From: JAJEAD01 sp964420925
Lineage (GTDB): Bacteria > Pseudomonadota > Gammaproteobacteria > HK1
Length of the DNA: 40,989 nucleotides
NCBI GenBank assembly: GCA_964420925.1
Contig: CAYQVB010000074.1
Coordinates: 1 to 40,989, forward strand
Direction of reading: 5' to 3'
Shown: piece by piece, positions 39,437 to 40,989 of the stretch
Numbering within the stretch: position 1 is the stretch's first letter
How the letters are laid out: every line of letters starts with the position of its first letter
The notes under the pieces: generated by a model
Told to the model about the DNA's origin: nothing
What the model saw: the letters and a program-made list of their open reading frames with translations, nothing else
Database searches by the model: none
Made by a program: the position numbers and the translations under genes

Positions 39437-40989
39437 TTAGCGCACGGTGACCGCGCCGCTCTCGCGGTCGGCAGCAACGCGGGCGGGCGAACGACGTCCG
39501 GGATTGCCGTAGCCCGCGCCGCCTCCGGTGCTCATCACCAGCCGGTCGCCCTTCGCGAGGCGGAAGCTCGTCTTCGAATCGAGCATGATCTCCTCGTTGC
39601 CGCGCAGCACGCAGGTGAAGGCCGCCCCGCCCTCCTCGCCGCCGAAGAGTCCTTCGGGCGGGATCGCGAAGCGATCGGAGTACGACTGGTACTCCACGTC
39701 GTCCGCCAGCACCTCGTACACCCGGCGCATCCCGAGCCCCCCGCGGTGCTCGCCCGCGCCGCCGGAGTCCGGCACGAGCGCGTACTCCACCACCCGGAAA
39801 AAGTCATGCTCCATGTCGATGGCCTCGACGGGGATGTTCGAGCAGTTCGAGAGCGGGCTGTCCACCGCATCGCAGCCGTCCCCGAGCGCGCTCCCGCCGT
39901 AGCCGCCCCCGAAGATCTCGAGGTAGATGCCGTAGCCGCCCTCGTCGAGGTGCGAGAGGCAGGTGGAGTGCGTGGTGTCGAATCCGGCCGCCATCACCTG
40001 TTCCGGCACCGCTCTCGCCAGCGCCTTCATCACCGCATTGTAGGCGCGGTAGGCCGACAGCATGCGCGCGCGCACCGGGGCGGGAGGACGGGGATTGAGC
40101 AGCGAGCCGTAGGGCGCGGCAATGTGAACAGGGCGCTTCGCGCCTTCGTTGAAGGGGATGTCGGGGCTCGTGAGCACCGATTTCACGCAGGAGAGTCCCG
40201 CCGCAATCGTCGATGCGAAGGGGCAGTTGACGTTGGTGCGGACCTGGTCGCAGGTGCCCTCGTAGTCCACGGAGACGCGGTCGCCCGCGATCTCGACCCG
40301 CGCGCACACCACGAGCGGCTCGTCGTTCACGCCGTCGCCATCGAGCTGGTCCTCGCCGTAGTACACGCCGTCGGGGGCCGCGGCGATCGCGGCGCGCATG
40401 CGCTGCTCGGAGTAGTCGAGCAGCGCCGACATCGCTTCCGTCACCGCGTCCGCCCCGAACTTCTCGCAGAGCTCGATGACACGCCTCGCCCCCACCCCGT
40501 TGGCCGCGAACTGCGCGTTGCAGTCCCCGATGGTCTTCTCCGGCACCCGCACGTTGGCGCGCACCAGGCGCTCGAAGGGGCCGCCGTTCCAGTCCCGGTT
40601 CACGTTGTAGCGGCTCGGCGGAAAGATCAGGCCCTCCTGGTGCACGTCGCCCGCCGCCATGTTGAGACCGGGCGCGCCGCCCCCGAGGTCGAGGTGATGG
40701 GCGACGGTCGCGCTGAATCCCACCAGGCGCGCGCCGAAGAATATCGGCGAGAAAATGAACACGTCGGGGACGTGCTGCCCGCCCTGGAAAGGGTCGTTGT
40801 TGATGTAGAAGTCGCCGGGTTCGAGCGTATCCGGAGGATAGAGTTCGGCGCAGGGGCGGAAGGTGGTCCCGATGGGGCCGAGCTGCATCGGGATGAGCTC
40901 CGCCTGGCTCACCACGTTGCCCTCCACGTCGAGCAGCGCGGCGAAGGAAATGGGAATCAAGCTGGTGCGTTCCGCGTACTCGCCGATCG
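39437..40989 (-). CDS. Hydantoinase B/oxoprolinase family subunit (N-terminus beyond right edge)
   Basis: The C-terminal ~516 residues of a HyuB-type protein are visible. The frame stays open to the right edge, with AERTSLIPISFAALLD just inside it, so perhaps 20-30 residues are missing. These proteins pair with a HyuA ATPase subunit in ATP-dependent N-methylhydantoinases, acetophenone-type carboxylases or 5-oxoprolinases. Landmarks are GDFYINNDPFQGGQHVPD, FSATVAHHLDLGG (metal-site His pair), HQEGLIFPP, YEGTCDQVRTNVNCP, DSPLSNCSNIPVEAIDMEHDF and the C-terminal STGGGAGYGNP. No HyuA is seen within the window; it would be expected upstream, beyond the right edge. folB follows 32 bp downstream on the same strand. 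The specific reaction cannot be assigned. Confidence 0.9.
   Translation of the reverse strand, partial: IGEYAERTSLIPISFAALLDVEGNVVSQAELIPMQLGPIGTTFRPCAELYPPDTLEPGDFYINNDPFQGGQHVPDVFIFSPIFFGARLVGFSATVAHHLDLGGGAPGLNMAAGDVHQEGLIFPPSRYNVNRDWNGGPFERLVRANVRVPEKTIGDCNAQFAANGVGARRVIELCEKFGADAVTEAMSALLDYSEQRMRAAIAAAPDGVYYGEDQLDGDGVNDEPLVVCARVEIAGDRVSVDYEGTCDQVRTNVNCPFASTIAAGLSCVKSVLTSPDIPFNEGAKRPVHIAAPYGSLLNPRPPAPVRARMLSAYRAYNAVMKALARAVPEQVMAAGFDTTHSTCLSHLDEGGYGIYLEIFGGGYGGSALGDGCDAVDSPLSNCSNIPVEAIDMEHDFFRVVEYALVPDSGGAGEHRGGLGMRRVYEVLADDVEYQSYSDRFAIPPEGLFGGEEGGAAFTCVLRGNEEIMLDSKTSFRLAKGDRLVMSTGGGAGYGNPGRRSPARVAADRESGAVTVR

Noticed and set aside
1..40989. tRNA, rRNA, CRISPR array, transposase or prophage genes
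   Set aside because: Searched by eye on both strands for T-loop patterns, regular direct repeats with spacers and transposase motifs; none could be supported.

Overview
The window is GC-rich, gene-dense bacterial DNA and reads as a chromosomal segment of a gammaproteobacterium. The best evidence is conserved gene order. On the minus strand coaBC-dut-algC-argB-slmA run together, next to radC-rpmB-rpmG and proC-yggT on the plus strand. The nucleoid-occlusion factor SlmA and the radC-rpmBG order are typical of Gammaproteobacteria. I cannot name a genus. No rRNA, tRNA, CRISPR array, phage gene, transposase or plasmid function was seen.

Layout. (1) 1-11.8 kb is mostly housekeeping: an edge-truncated dialkylglycine decarboxylase-type PLP enzyme, proC, yggT, a YgjP-type zinc protease, slmA, argB, a phosphomanno/phosphoglucomutase, dut, coaBC, radC, rpmBG and a fatty acid desaturase. 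It holds several structured repeats, including two ~130 bp three-hairpin elements that bracket the mutase gene. (2) 11.9-25.3 kb is all on the minus strand and looks like a catabolic island. In transcription order it has a polyamine/opine-type ABC transporter (ATPase, fused two-domain permease, binding protein), a ~0.8 kb gap, a membrane-anchored beta-helix protein, an ammonium channel, a Rieske oxygenase, an amidohydrolase, a beta-amino-acid-type class III aminotransferase and a BKACE (DUF849) beta-keto acid cleavage enzyme. (3) 25.6-28.8 kb is a complete zinc-uptake locus, znuA divergent from zur-znuC-znuB. (4) 28.8-36.2 kb returns to housekeeping: tatABC, an NDUFA9-like protein, uppP, a FolM-like reductase, an EamA transporter and pyruvate kinase. 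(5) 36.4-39.1 kb is a second zinc-uptake locus, znuA divergent from znuC-znuB, whose ZnuA has a long His/Asp-rich loop. (6) folB and an edge-truncated hydantoinase B subunit close the window.

The most interesting part is region 2. An aminotransferase resembling beta-phenylalanine aminotransferase would turn a beta-amino acid into a beta-keto acid, which is the substrate class of the BKACE enzyme encoded just downstream. The Rieske oxygenase has Glu instead of Asp between its two metal centres, as reported for carnitine/quaternary-amine oxygenases. The amidohydrolase overlaps it by four bases, and an ammonium channel lies 11 bp upstream. Together they suggest an uncharacterised route for degrading an imported nitrogenous compound to a CoA ester, acetoacetate and reduced nitrogen. 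The substrate is not determined by the sequence.
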